Shown: positions 11,579-24,890, counted from the first letter of the stretch. The stretch: 64,000 nt of DNA from Carya illinoinensis (GCF_018687715.1 NC_056760.1:38702001-38766000), one strand, 5' to 3'. Numbers and translations: made by a program. The notes: generated by a model from the sequence alone, not told the origin.

Positions 11579-13302
11579 TGAACTTGATAGCCACACATAC
11601 TAATTGGCCTTACTCTCATCTCCTTGGTATTTGAAACCGGTGATTGAGCTCCCAAGGTAATACTGCTACTTGATTCTATTTTGTTTTACCAATACGCTTT
11701 TTTGCAGTTTCTGTCATCTGTGATTTATCTGCTTACTTTATAATTGAGTAATTGGTAACCTAGCAGTTAAATGTGGTCTGGAGAGAAAGTTGTTGGGTAA
11801 TGCAGGGGTATGCAGTCACTTGTAGAGACTTGCAGATTTAAGTTATAGCCCTTTGTCAGCACAAATGCTGTATTTTAACTACGCTTTCTGAGTCTGTCCA
11901 ATCGGTTATTGAATGTTGTCTAATGCACATAGTCAACTTCACATTAACATGTATGGATGAAACTCATGGAACAGAGTTATTAATGAAATAATACTTTATG
12001 GGCTCTTGTTTGCTGTTGATATTGTTAAGAACCTCTCTTCCCTTCTTTCTGTCATGAGCAAAACTGTTAGCTGTTTGTTGAATTGGATTACTTTTTTATG
12101 CAATTATATACTCCTCGCATCTTTTCATGCGGAATGTGATGGAGTTCTGTCATTCTGCATGGGCCATTGTGTTCAACATTTTTCCTCGTGTTTCATTTCA
12201 TTGTAGTATGTATTCTTGTTTTTTTCTCCTCGATAATCATCATAATAGGCATGTTACATGTAAATTGTAATAATTAAGAGGTTGAAGCCAACATGTTCGT
12301 GAAATAATCTGTAGTAGGATGCAAATGGAATTACCAAGAAGTACGTTCCAAGTTCCAACACATCGATATGGTCATCTTTGCTTGAGTTTATACTTGCGTT
12401 GAATCGTCGATTCTTCTTGTCTCGCGCAAATTGCGGTCTGTGTCCCCATGAAGTACGAGGGTACCTCTTAATTTTTGTCTTCTTGTCCAAAATATTCATG
12501 GTCTGGTATGGGGCCTTTTGTAATCTTTTATGTATAATAATAATATGTTAATGCGGAAACCATACATTTTATTTTCTTTCCTTTCCTTCTTGGAAACCGA
12601 TATTTGTTTTAAACAAAACAAAAAAAGTAGGATTGGGATATAGGAAATTTAATAATTTATCTCCAGACATTCCTCATACGAGCTTGACAAATATTATATC
12701 ATTGTTCTTCAAGTTGTAACTTGTTTAAAGTTTGTGAGAATGAGCATTTTGAGTAAAGGCTGGAGTATTCATTGGCTAGGAGTGGTTTTTTTTTTTTTTT
12801 TGGTTGTGCCCAACGAGCTTTGCTACTTGTCAACCCTATACACCACACTTATTTTTATTTTATTAAAATTTTATTTTTTTTTTAATTTTATTCTTCTTCA
12901 ACTAATTGAAAATTTCTATTTATCATCAATATACCATATATTTGATAAGAGGAAAAAAAACATTATGTGTGACAAGTACAATTTTTTTTTATATAAATTT
13001 TAGTCATTGCACAAATTAAAAGATTATTTGACTCTGAAGTAAGCTTAGCAAGCGATGTCTTCTATATTTCTAAATAAATAATCATTATGGTGCAAGAATG
13101 TGGGAATTTTAATCATTACACAAAGGCAAAGAGTAAAATGAGGGGAAAAAAAAAAATACTTTTTTGACTCAATATAAAATGAAGGGGAAAAAATGAAAAT
13201 AAAGAATGAAACTATCATAGGTTCTCTTTAGCGTGGTAAAATTCTTTTTGGGCTACAATCTTTCTCCCACCAAATTTCAGATTTGAATTTCTGATACATT
13301 TG
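11579..13302. other. 3' UTR of GRAS copy 1 and spacer
   Basis: The first 600 nt match, with gaps, the sequence after GRAS copy 2 (shared CTCATCTCCTTGG, CTGTATT, AATGCACA...GTCAACTT blocks). The 3' flank was therefore part of the duplication. Beyond about 12250 it is AT-rich with T and A runs and no gene that I can support. Confidence 0.55.
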
Positions 13303-13481
13303 GTTTGGGTGTTGAGGAGAGTTGTGAATAGTAATAAAAAATATGTGAAAAGTAATAATAAAGTAATGAATAGTAATAAAAAGTAGGTAAAAAGTAATGA
13401 ATAGTAAAAAAAGTAGGTGACAAGTAATAATAAAATAATAAATAGTAGTGAGAAGTGTTGAAGATACTTCAACACCCAAAC
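13303..13481. mobile_element. Small MITE with 13-bp perfect terminal inverted repeats
   Basis: The left end GTTTGGGTGTTGA (13303-13315) is the exact reverse complement of the right end at 13469-13481. The core is a set of degenerate GAATAGTAATAAAAAGTA repeats. Its length of 179 bp, inverted ends and lack of coding capacity fit a MITE. The target duplication was not resolved. It lies between the two GRAS genes. Confidence 0.75.
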
Positions 13482-13575
13482 ACAGAGTTACAAAAATGAT
13501 TTGATACTTGGGAGCAAAGGGAACGAATCATACTCAATCTCAATAGTCAATTATATGTATTCCACGGGCAAAGCA

Positions 13576-13578
<3 letters not shown>

Positions 13579-13622
<44 letters not shown>
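13579..13622 (+). repeat. (TC)n microsatellite between the GRAS genes
   Basis: This is a continuous TC run of about 43 nt followed by a short TATATATAT tract. It has no sign of coding use. Confidence 0.8.
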
Positions 13623-13625
<3 letters not shown>

Positions 13626-13990
13626 ATGTATATATATATTATATAGGTATCTTCTGCGGTGGACCTCCATGATTTCTCCAACTTAGTGCGAAAGCATAGC
13701 CAACCGGCTGCAAAGATTTCAACTTCTGAGTCATACTGATTAGCAGATGAGCATATACAATATAATAAACAGCATTAGTGACAAAGACGTCTGAGGGAGG
13801 CAGGCAAATTTAACAAGAGCAGGCTTGAAAGATGGAAGTCGTGTTCAGCAGGGCAAGTCTCTTTTTTTTTTTTTTGGGTCTTGTGACAAAACTATTTCAA
13901 CAGGGCAAGTTTCGATTGACTCCGCGCTCTATTTCGGACAGCATTTCCTCAAAACTTAAAATGAAGTTTCATAGCAAAACCTACAGAGAG

Positions 13991-14258
13991 TCATCCCTTT
14001 TCTTTCAGAATTAGATTGTCTTACCATTATGTTTATCCCAGCCTGTTTGCGTTTTCGTCTTTGTAATGGCATATATAGCCATGGGAATTGAGAAAACAGA
14101 GCATAACCCACTTCTGCTAGATTCATCCCTTGGCTTTCAGAATTATACTGTTTCAGTTTTTCCATCATGTATATCCCACCCTGTATACATTTTCGTCTTT
14201 GTAATGCATAGATTAGCCATGGGAATTGAGAAAGAAAGGGCATAATCCACTTCTACTA
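13991..14258 (+). repeat. Imperfect tandem duplication, about 132-bp unit
   Basis: Two adjacent copies start at 13991 and 14123. They share TCATCCCTT, CTTTCAGAATTA, TTTTCGTCTTTGTAATG, AGCCATGGGAATTGAGAAA and CATAA(T/C)CCACTTCT. They diverge by scattered substitutions and small indels, so the duplication is not recent. It lies about 0.9 kb upstream of GRAS copy 2. Confidence 0.85.
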
Positions 14259-14679
14259 GTACTGCATTGGGATCCAACAATGATACGAATCCTTAGTTGT
14301 TCTGTCCCTCTTTTTACTTTATTTTGCACCCAAACTCCATAGAGATGCAAAACCCAATTCATTAGTTAGCATAAGAAAGAAGCCATTAAACCATTCAAAA
14401 TATGGTCTTTTGAAGTGGGGATCAACCCATAACCCCACTTCATTACTTTACAGCTTTTAAAGCTGCCGACACTCAACTTCAGTTTCTACACTTTCTATGA
14501 AACACTTTCCAATCATTTATTTATTCTGCCCCTCACTCCTCCGACCGGTTCCACTGATCGAGAATAGGTAGTCGCAGAAAGCGCATGGTTTCTGTAGTCA
14601 TGAGTCCACTAACCTCGGATGGAGGTTTTCTTTGCTTTTAAAGGAACATTAACTAGGAAACGAACATAGGACGTCCTTC

Positions 14680-14703
14680 TCTCTCTCTCTCTCTCTCTCT
14701 CTC
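14680..14703 (+). repeat. (CT)n tract in the leader of the second GRAS gene
   Basis: This short CT run is followed by GGCTAGGGTTTCTCCGAGGTACG, the counterpart of the block after the CT run at 8825-8865. The shared leader shows that the duplication unit extended upstream of the coding sequence. Confidence 0.75.
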
Positions 14704-15140
14704 CGTGGCTAGGGTTTCTCCGAGGTACGGAATACCCTAATTTTCATTTTCTAGTTTTTTGTTTTGAAGCTGTTTCCCTTCTCGTATTGAATTTGAATCC
14801 TGTGCATTCAAGCTTTACGAAAGAGTGAAGATTTTTTCTTAGTTTTGATCCATATTCTCTGCTAAATTCTGCGACTTACAAGGTTTGTTCGTGAAACCCG
14901 AAAAGTTGGGACTTCTTGGTTTGCTATTGGAGGTGTTCATGAAAGGATTTCTGCTTCTTCTTCTTTTTTTTTTTTAGGTGGGGGCCAAAAGCAAGTGCAA
15001 GTCATTTGGAAAAGAAACTTGGTGTTTAATTTTGAAAATTCAATTAATTGAGGTTAGTATTTGGATTCTTGAAGCAGAGTTCTGATGGAGGACTTGGAAA
15101 AAAGATGACATCTGATTGAGGTTTTACAAGGGAGGCGACA

Positions 15141-17417
15141 ATGGATCCACATCCTAGGGGGTTTACGGGTTCCACTGATGCAATCCAATTGGGCAATCAA
15201 TCTTTTTCGGTTCTTTCTAATCAAAACCCTGTTTCTAGACCCAGATTCGGAAACTCCTTTTTTGATCACGAGTATAGGGGGTTTCATTTCCATCAACCGG
15301 ATGAGGCACCGAGTCATATGACCCCGTCCTCAGCTGGGGCACAGGGTGTGGATTACTCGGAGGACTGTGACTTTTCCGACACTGTTTTGGGGTTCATAAG
15401 TCAGATACTCATGGAAGAGGGCGTGGAGGATAAGTCTTGCATGCTTCAGGATTCTCTGGAACTTCAAGCTGCCGAGAAATCGTTCTATGAGTTGCTTGGG
15501 AAAAAATACCCCCCTTCCCCGATTCATAGAACAAATCACATCAATGGAAATGATGAGAGCACAGATGATAATCACTACGTATATCACAGTAATTATGCCA
15601 GTAGTACTAATAGTAGTAGCTGTTTTGGTGATAATTCCTTGATTCAAAATCACGGAGAATATACCTCCCAATTACAAAATCTTCCCCTTGATATTAATTC
15701 TCAGTCCTCGAATATCTATTTAAATAGTGAGACGAGTAGTGTGGATGCCTTGGTGGGTTTTCCAAGTAGTACTTTTCAGGTGCCTGATTCAAATAGCAAG
15801 AACCAATCTGTTTGGCAATTCAGGAAGGGGGTTGAAGAGGCTAGTAAGTTTCTTCCAACCAGAAGTAAGTTGTTTGTTAACTCGGAGGCAGATGGGTTGT
15901 TATTTCAGAAGCCTGAGGCAGGAAGGGGCAAGAGGGAGGTTAAGGTGGAGATGGATGTTGAGGGGGAGGACTCACCTACTGGCTCAAGGGGAAAGAAGCA
16001 TCCTCATGGAGGGGAGGATAGAGATACAGAAGATGAGAGGTGTAGTAAGCAAGCCACTGTGTATATCGAATCAACTCTACGGTCCAAGATGTTTGATATG
16101 GTGTTGCTCTGTAGCGCAGGTGAAGGTAAGGCCCACTTGATAGCCCTTCAGGAGACATTGCAGAACGGCAAAAGCAAAATTGTACAGCAGAATGGAATTA
16201 GCAAAACTGTGCCTCGGAATGGGAAATCAAAAGGATCTAATGGTGGAAGGGGACGCAGTAAGAAACAAAGTAGAAACAAGGAGGTGGTGGATTTGAGAAC
16301 TCTCCTTATTCATTGTTCCCAAGCTGTTGCAGCTGATGATCAGAGGAGTGCAAATGAATTGCTAAAGCAGATCAGGCAGCACTCTACTCCTTTTGGGGAT
16401 GGAAATCAGAGATTGGCCCATATCTTTGTTGATGGACTTGAGGCACGCTTGGCTGGAACTGGCAGCCAGATATATAAAGGTCTAGTTAATAAAAGAACAT
16501 CTGCTGCGGACGTCTTGAAAGCTTACCATCTTTACCTTGCTGCTTGCCCATTTAGGAAGATATCTAATTTTATATCAAATAAGACGATAAAGATTGAAGC
16601 TGTGGAGGCAACAAGTCTCCATGTCATAGACTTTGGTATCCTTTATGGTTTCCAATGGCCCACCCTTATTCAGCGGCTCTCATGGAGACCTGGTGGACCC
16701 CCAAAGCTTCGGATTACTGGAATAGATTTTCCCCAACCTGGATTTCGGCCAGCAGAGCGAGTTGAGGAAACCGGACGTCGCTTGGCAACTTATGCTGAGA
16801 GTTTCGATGTGCCATTTGAGTATCATGCCATAGCAAAGAAATGGGAAACCATTCGAATCGAGGAACTTAAAATTAACAAGGATGAGTTGATTGTTGTAAA
16901 CTGCTTGTATCGAGGTAAGAACTTGCATGATGAATCCGTATCAGTTGACAGTTCAAGAGATGCCTTCCTCAATTTGGTGAGGAAGATCAATCCAGTTATT
17001 TTCGTCCATGGGGTTGTTAGTGGTGCCTTCAATGCCCCTTTCTTTGTAACCCGGCTCCGAGAGGCATTGTTTCACTATTCTGCATTGTTTGATATGCTTG
17101 AAACTATTGTACCTCGAGAGGATCGAGAAAGAATGCTGATTGAGAAAGAGATCTTTGGTTGGGAGGCTTTGAATGTTATAGCTTGTGAAGGCTCGGAGAG
17201 AGTGGAGAGGCCTGAAACATACAAGCAATGGCAACTCCGAAACCTAAGAGCTGGGCTTGCCCAGCTACCTTTCGACCGGGAGGTTGTGAAGGCAGCAATG
17301 GCTAAGGTGAGGTCCAGTTACCACAAAGATTTTGTCATTGATGAAGATAGCCGGTGGCTGTTGCAAGGATGGAAGGGACGAACCATCTTTGCCCTTTCTT
17401 GTTGGAAACCGGCCTAA
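15141..17417 (+). CDS. GRAS transcription factor, SCL14/SCL33-like (LISCL subfamily), copy 2
   Basis: This is the tandem paralogue of the gene at 9323-11578: 758 aa, one coding exon, same domain order. The acidic N-terminus carries DFSDTVLGFISQILMEEGVE. The GRAS domain begins at about residue 382 (VVDLRTLLIHCSQAVAADDQ), keeps LHVIDFGILYGFQWPTLIQ and ends WLLQGWKGRTIFALSCWKPA. The GRAS half is nearly identical between copies, while the N-terminal half differs by many substitutions and an indel near residue 185. Both frames are intact, so both copies may function. The start at 15141 aligns with the start of copy 1. Relatives regulate stress and detoxification genes; the target of this one is unknown. 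Confidence 0.95.
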   Translation: MDPHPRGFTGSTDAIQLGNQSFSVLSNQNPVSRPRFGNSFFDHEYRGFHFHQPDEAPSHMTPSSAGAQGVDYSEDCDFSDTVLGFISQILMEEGVEDKSCMLQDSLELQAAEKSFYELLGKKYPPSPIHRTNHINGNDESTDDNHYVYHSNYASSTNSSSCFGDNSLIQNHGEYTSQLQNLPLDINSQSSNIYLNSETSSVDALVGFPSSTFQVPDSNSKNQSVWQFRKGVEEASKFLPTRSKLFVNSEADGLLFQKPEAGRGKREVKVEMDVEGEDSPTGSRGKKHPHGGEDRDTEDERCSKQATVYIESTLRSKMFDMVLLCSAGEGKAHLIALQETLQNGKSKIVQQNGISKTVPRNGKSKGSNGGRGRSKKQSRNKEVVDLRTLLIHCSQAVAADDQRSANELLKQIRQHSTPFGDGNQRLAHIFVDGLEARLAGTGSQIYKGLVNKRTSAADVLKAYHLYLAACPFRKISNFISNKTIKIEAVEATSLHVIDFGILYGFQWPTLIQRLSWRPGGPPKLRITGIDFPQPGFRPAERVEETGRRLATYAESFDVPFEYHAIAKKWETIRIEELKINKDELIVVNCLYRGKNLHDESVSVDSSRDAFLNLVRKINPVIFVHGVVSGAFNAPFFVTRLREALFHYSALFDMLETIVPREDRERMLIEKEIFGWEALNVIACEGSERVERPETYKQWQLRNLRAGLAQLPFDREVVKAAMAKVRSSYHKDFVIDEDSRWLLQGWKGRTIFALSCWKPA

Positions 17418-17543
17418 CGCTTGACAGGCACACTTGTCTTATTGGGCCTGCCTCTCATCTCCTTGGCATTTGAAAATGATGATTGAGGACCCAAGGTAAT
17501 GCTGCTACTTGTTTCTGCTATTGTTGTGTCAATGATCTCCTCC

Positions 17544-17589
<46 letters not shown>

Positions 17590-18975
17590 TTTTCTTCTTG
17601 CAGTTGCTCTCATCTGTGATTAATCGGCTTCTTACTTTAATTAGGTTAATCAGTAACCTGGCAGTTAAAAGTGGTCAGACTGGAGAGAAGATTGTTGTGT
17701 AAAGTGGTGGTATGTAGTTATCTTGTAGAGGACTTGAATATTCAAGTTATAGCCGTTCCTCACCACAAATGCTGTATTCTAATTACTCTTAGTCAGTCCA
17801 TTAGGTTTTTGAATGTTGCCTAATGCACACAGTCAACTTAATATTAACATTTTTTTTTTTTTGATAAGAATAATATTAACATTTAAAAGAGGAAACTGAT
17901 GTAACAAACCATAAACGAAATTATAGTATCTTTCCCCACATGGAAGGGAGCTCTGGTTTGCTGCTGATGTTGTCAGGAACTCTCTCGTCCCCTCTTTCTT
18001 TAATGAGAAACTTTGTTAGCTGTTTGCTGAATTGGAATACTTTTATGCAATTATACGCTCCTCTCGACTTATTTAGCGGAATGTAATTGGCCTTTGTCTT
18101 TCTCCATAGGCCATTGTGCTCAACATTTTACTTATGCGTCGTATCATTGCAATATACTTTCTTATCCTCTGCTCCCTTGTGCCACGTTGACTAATTTAAT
18201 GTTCCAGATTGGCAAGTGGTGTTTCCTCACAGAATTATGGTTCTTAATTTGTTCGATCTAAACGTTCTGTAGTTGGAGACACATTTATATATTACTACTC
18301 ACATTAATGGAGTACATAGAGTTTTTGTTTGGTATAAAGGTCAAAGGAGTCAACAGAACATATCCTTGACAGTAGTCTGATTGAAGATTGTGACTCTCGA
18401 AGTGTCTGGACTCTCAACTACGCAATGCACTGCTAAATCTAACAACATTAAAGCTAAATTTGAACTTCATACAGACCTATAGATAATTAGTTGTACAGCC
18501 AAGACATCTCAGAACATAAATCTAGAACAATGTTAACGGTCCAAAAATGATGAAAACATGAGTGTTCGTTATAGATCTGTTCTTTCTCAAGCTCCCCAAC
18601 TGAATTTCAAAGACGGTAATGGAACACGGCTGAAGAACAAAACCAAAGAAAGATAAGCAATCAGTATAGAAAATTTGTCCCATAAAACGAATAAAACACC
18701 ATTTTAGCAAGCTAATGCATCATTGCATCTCCCTAGTCACTAGGATATATCAATGAGCGACAAGAATGTTAATAGAAAAATCATTCTTATTTCTATGCAC
18801 AGACAGACGATGTTAGAAGATAAAAAATTCCCACATCAGTTTGTAAGTGCGCAGTTCGTACGCACATCAATCCGTTGTGCAACTGTAGAAAAAAATGCTG
18901 GCACTGATGAAGTTGAAGCCTTATCCTCAAAAAAACAAAGTACTGTTGAATTAGCGGCAAGCAGATTAAGATGCC
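17418..18975. other. 3' flank of GRAS copy 2, and spacer to the convergent YidD gene
   Basis: The left part matches the 3' flank of copy 1. It contains a 45-C homopolymer, described separately. The part next to 18976 is probably the 3' UTR of the minus-strand YidD gene. The plus-strand frame at 18753-19046 is the antisense shadow of that gene's last exon. Confidence 0.55.
17545..17589 (+). repeat. Homopolymer of 45 consecutive C
   Basis: It lies about 130 nt after the GRAS copy 2 stop and follows TCCTCC. The equivalent position after copy 1 (about 11690) has no C run, so the tract arose or expanded after the duplication. It could also be a sequencing or assembly artefact, because C/G runs this long are rare in plant DNA. 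Confidence 0.9.
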
Positions 18976-19670
18976 TCATTCTTCAGGGAGACTTCTCTCG
19001 TCAAACCACCGAGGAGGATCAAATCCAGACCCACCTGATAAAGTGATAGAAAATTTATATTACAACAAATATATATAGATATATATATTAAAGAAAATAC
19101 AAATATATGTTAGGATTGATTACCAAGGGGATTGCAACGACATAGACGCCAAGCGGTCAAGACAGTGCCCTTAACGACTCCATACTTTTTGTAAGCTTCC
19201 ATGGAGTACTCACTACAAGTTGGAACATAACGACAACTGCGGGGCAACAACGGCGAGATTTCCCCTGCTTAATCGATACAAAGTTTTTAGCTTGAAAATA
19301 TATAAAATATAACAACAGATGAACAATACACAGTTTAGAAATTAAGTGATATACGTTAAAAATAAAAAATAAAAAAAAAAAAAGGAAAAAAAAAGTACCA
19401 ACTTTTGTAAAATTTGAGCATAGAAAGAGCAGCTTTAACCCCTAAATCGTTCACTTCGTGGTCTGCAACTTCTTCTTGCGCATTTTCTGGGTTTGAGTCT
19501 TCTTTGTTCGATAAATTGTTAAGGAATGGGTGTCGGTGGCCTGGGATCCTGATGGGAGCGAAATAAATGGAATTGCGTTTACGAATAGGGCCAGAACGAT
19601 AATTAAGAGATGAGAGAGGGAGGAGGACAGGGAAGGGTTTATGGGTGTTAAGGGAGAGAACAACTGCCAT
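18976..19670 (-). CDS. YidD-type membrane protein insertion efficiency factor, probably plastid-targeted
   Basis: YidD/UPF0161 (DUF37) protein; bacterial relatives aid YidC-dependent membrane insertion. The plastid role here is inferred. Three exons read on the minus strand: 19670-19403, 19264-19124 and 19034-18976. They total 468 nt and encode 155 aa, with all GT..AG introns in frame. The hallmark stretch runs [20 protein letters not shown] and then [17 protein letters not shown], ending with [14 protein letters not shown]. It keeps the conserved cysteines and the terminal DPP motif. The first 80 residues are Ser/Arg/Pro-rich and resemble a transit peptide. I chose the ATG at 19670 ([13 protein letters not shown]); an in-frame ATG at 19754 would add 28 residues. 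It converges with GRAS copy 2. Confidence 0.92.
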
Positions 19671-19841
19671 GTCAGGCGTCGTTACAGCAATAGCTATAGC
19701 AAGAGCGAGCAAACAATCTTTCCCCCTCCAATTTTCGTCCACGCGAGAGATCACAAAGCCACGCCCACCCCTTTTATTTGTAGTTTTTCTTTTTTAAATG
19801 ATTAGAATTTAGATTATCTATTATTTAATCAATATCTCTTA

Positions 19842-19872
<31 letters not shown>

Positions 19873-20726
19873 TTTTGGATTAAGGCGGTGCTAGTGTGCC
19901 GCCGTCTTTCACCGTTGGGCGCGTCTATTTGTATAAATTTTATTTTTTATATATTTTTTTTCTTTTTGACATTTTTTAATATATTTAAATATTTTAAAAA
20001 ATAAAAAATACACAAATATTAATTTTTTAACAATTAAATAAAGAGTAAAATTAAAAATAAATAAAAACATGAGGGATCAAAATAAAAAGAGTAAACTATT
20101 AAGACATAATAGTATTTTCCTTTGGATTATCTAATGGTGCTGCTACTCGACCTAAGATTTTGTCTCCTCAAAATTATTATTAGTATAATTGTACTTTTTT
20201 CTATTCCATAAATATAAAAAATATATATAAATTTACAGCAAATATGCTATATAATAAATAAAAATTTTGGATAATAATTTTAAAATAAAATAATGATTTC
20301 AAGATGTAAATTTTGTAACCGATAACTCATAATTCAGGGAAATCTAAATATTGTTATAATTTGCCTTCCAGAAATATAAGCCTGAGATATATATATATAT
20401 ATATATATTTTTTATGTGAAATGATATCCATTATTTTTCAAATGATCGTTCTTTCATCCTTTTTTATGTTAATGCAAATGAATAATAAATAAATTTTCAA
20501 TAAATTGATAAGACAATAATAAAAAAATGATTAAAAAGATGATAAACAACATATAATGTTGAAATTCATAAAATCTATAGTGTTCACTGAATTACACACT
20601 TGAATTACAAAGTAATGCAATGCTTTAGGAATCTCAGCAGATAGAGCTGATAAAGTTAAACAATATTTTGAAGAAAATAATCCCCCTCCCTTAAGAGCTA
20701 GACCAATTTTAATGGCCGTTAACAGT
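19671..20726. other. YidD promoter side, AT-rich spacer and 3' UTR of the next gene
   Basis: No gene was seen. Two (TA)n tracts occur at about 19841-19862 and 20389-20408. The stretch nearest 20727 is likely the 3' UTR of the minus-strand oxidoreductase-like gene. The rest is AT-rich without a recognisable element. Confidence 0.5.
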
Positions 20727-22919
<2,193 letters not shown>

Positions 22920-23184
22920 TTATGACATTGACCGAATTCTTTATGAGAAGAGCGTTGAGGTAGTTGTGGCGATGCCAATGGGACACGTGTACAGATGGCC
23001 ATTGAGGAAAGACTAGTAGGATGGGACGTCCATCTGTTCGGCCGTCGGTAAGATATTCAATCGGAACGTTGATCTGTGTACCTTCCTTCCTACCTTCCGA
23101 AGCTTTGGCTGTGATCCATAAGATCCCTTCGCTCTTCGAATTCTCCGTTCCCTTTCTTAGCGTGAACATTAACATTCACGTAAG

Positions 23185-23395
23185 TTTGTCCTGATTATTT
23201 AAAATTAAATTATATCATCTTATCTCGTTACTTATTATAATTTTTATGCAAAGTATAAAAAATAATTTAATTTTCTTAAATTTTAAAACAAAATTAATAA
23301 TAAAAAAATTATATTATAATAATATTTTATTTAACTTTCAACAAAATATATAATCCTATCTCATCTAAAATATGTAACTAAACGAGACCTCGAAT
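23185..23395 (+). mobile_element. AT-rich MITE, family D
   Basis: Related to copies at 7495 and 26990: TATATCATCTTATCTCGTTA at the left, an AATTTAATTTTCTTAAATTT core and TATCTCATCTAAAATATG at the right. Boundaries are approximate. Confidence 0.55.
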
Positions 23396-23404
23396 CTAGT
23401 ATAT

Positions 23405-23620
23405 ATCAAACCACTTGGGAGTAATAGAAGTAGAGAAATTTGATAAAGAAATTATATAAAAATAAATTTATAAGTTAATGTAATTTAATAATTTAATGTG
23501 ATACGTTATATTATAAAATTATTTTTATTAAAAATTAGATATAAGAAATTATATAAAATTACGTTAATTTATGAATTTATTTTTATATAATTTCTTTATG
23601 TCTGTAATACTTATTTTTAT
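23405..23620. mobile_element. MITE, family B (TTATATAAAA..AATTAACGT inverted ends)
   Basis: The left half GAAATTATATAAAAATAAAT...AAGTTAATGTAAT is mirrored by the right half ATTACGTTAATTTATGAATT...TTATATAATTTC. Similar mirror-image elements occur near 32415-32575 and 38615-38800. Confidence 0.6.
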
Positions 23621-23973
23621 GCTAGTACACTTAACCAATTATACCGACTCCAATTACAAGACAACGCATGAGTTTTTCATCAGAATAATAAAATTTGTAT
23701 AATTGTTTTATTGATTGAAATAATAATATTTATATTATAGATATGAAATATTTTCATTATTATATTTTAAAAAATATTGATCAAAATTACTTATTTTTTA
23801 TAATATATATAATTTCAAGTGATATGAATATGTTATTTTATATGCGCGTATATGACATGCATGATCTCATAATATGCTTGTATGGTGTAATCTATATATC
23901 TTTCATAATTTTCTTCTCCAACTCCTCTCAAATATTATTGTTTCTACGACCATTAGGCCACGTATGACTATAC

Positions 23974-23975
<2 letters not shown>

Positions 23976-24052
<77 letters not shown>
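23976..24052 (+). repeat. (CT)n microsatellite, 77 bp
   Basis: The longest dinucleotide tract in the window, a pure CT run. It is flanked by AT-rich spacer and not near a recognised gene start. Confidence 0.9.
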
Positions 24053-24054
<2 letters not shown>

Positions 24055-24257
24055 TACAAAGAGATCATAAAAGGTTTTGAAATTTTTTTTTTTAATTTTT
24101 CTCTATAGTTTTTATAAATTTAAAAAAGAAATATGAAGAAGGAACGTTTTATGTTTTAGGTTTTTATAAATTGGAAAACAAAGTAAATTTATAACCTTAG
24201 TTTTGCATGAATATATATAGTATTCTCTTTTTTATATTATTTTTGTTTGATCTCTCC

Positions 24258-24666
24258 TAGGGGTGTAAGCCGGTTGGTCTGAATTGAAAAAACCGACTAG
24301 ATCGACTCATTCGAATGGGGCTGAACTCTAGATCAATCGGTCTTAGTCTCATAAATTGTAAACCAAAACCATTCGGTCCAGTCCCGGAGTTTATAAATTT
24401 TAAACCGGATCGGACCGAACCCTTATATATATTTTAAAAGTACATCTAATAATTTAATATATTATTTTTATATAATAATTATATAAGTAAATAATATAAT
24501 TTTCATCTAATTTATTATCATTGACCATATAAAATATTTTTTAATGAGTTAGTTACATAATCTACGTTAATTATTCACTTAATTTTAATTTAATAATTAA
24601 AAATTTTTTTATTAATTTATTTGAAAAAAATAAAAAAATAATTATACCATACCGATTTACATTCGA
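24258..24666. mobile_element. Non-autonomous hAT-like element with 8-bp target duplication
   Basis: The 409-bp insert is bracketed by identical 8-bp copies of ATCTCTCC at 24250-24257 and 24667-24674. The left end begins TAGGGGTGTAAGCCGGTTGG. The reverse complement of the right end reads TCGAATGTAAATCGGTATGG, giving an imperfect TGTAARYCGGT terminal repeat. An 8-bp duplication and TAGGG-type end fit the hAT superfamily. The interior has several CCGGT/ACCGG words and no transposase. Confidence 0.8.
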
Positions 24667-24711
24667 ATCTCTCCTATTGCTATAAAATAAGGAGAGACAT
24701 ACGTATATATT

Positions 24712-24890
24712 GATAAGAGAAATGATATTTGCAGTCGTGATTGTGCAAGCGGCGTGCAGTCGTTTTGAAAAAAATAAATTAATATGGGACCCACATGAAA
24801 AAAAAACTAACTTTTTAATCGTGGAACTCACTTTTTTTTAAAGCGATTATACTGTATTTGTAATTCCACAACTGTATATAGTAGTACTGA
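24712..24890. mobile_element. MITE, family A (AATGATATTTGCARTYG ends)
   Basis: The left end AAATGATATTTGCAGTCGTG is echoed as the reverse complement of the right end (GTAATTCCACAACTGTATAT region). An internal TGGGACCCAC and an AAGCGATTATAC block match copies near 34545, 51443 and 55765. Boundaries are approximate. Confidence 0.65.

Noticed and set aside
18753..19046. Plus-strand frame of 97 aa
   Set aside because: It is antisense to the last YidD exon and its 3' UTR, with no similarity of its own.
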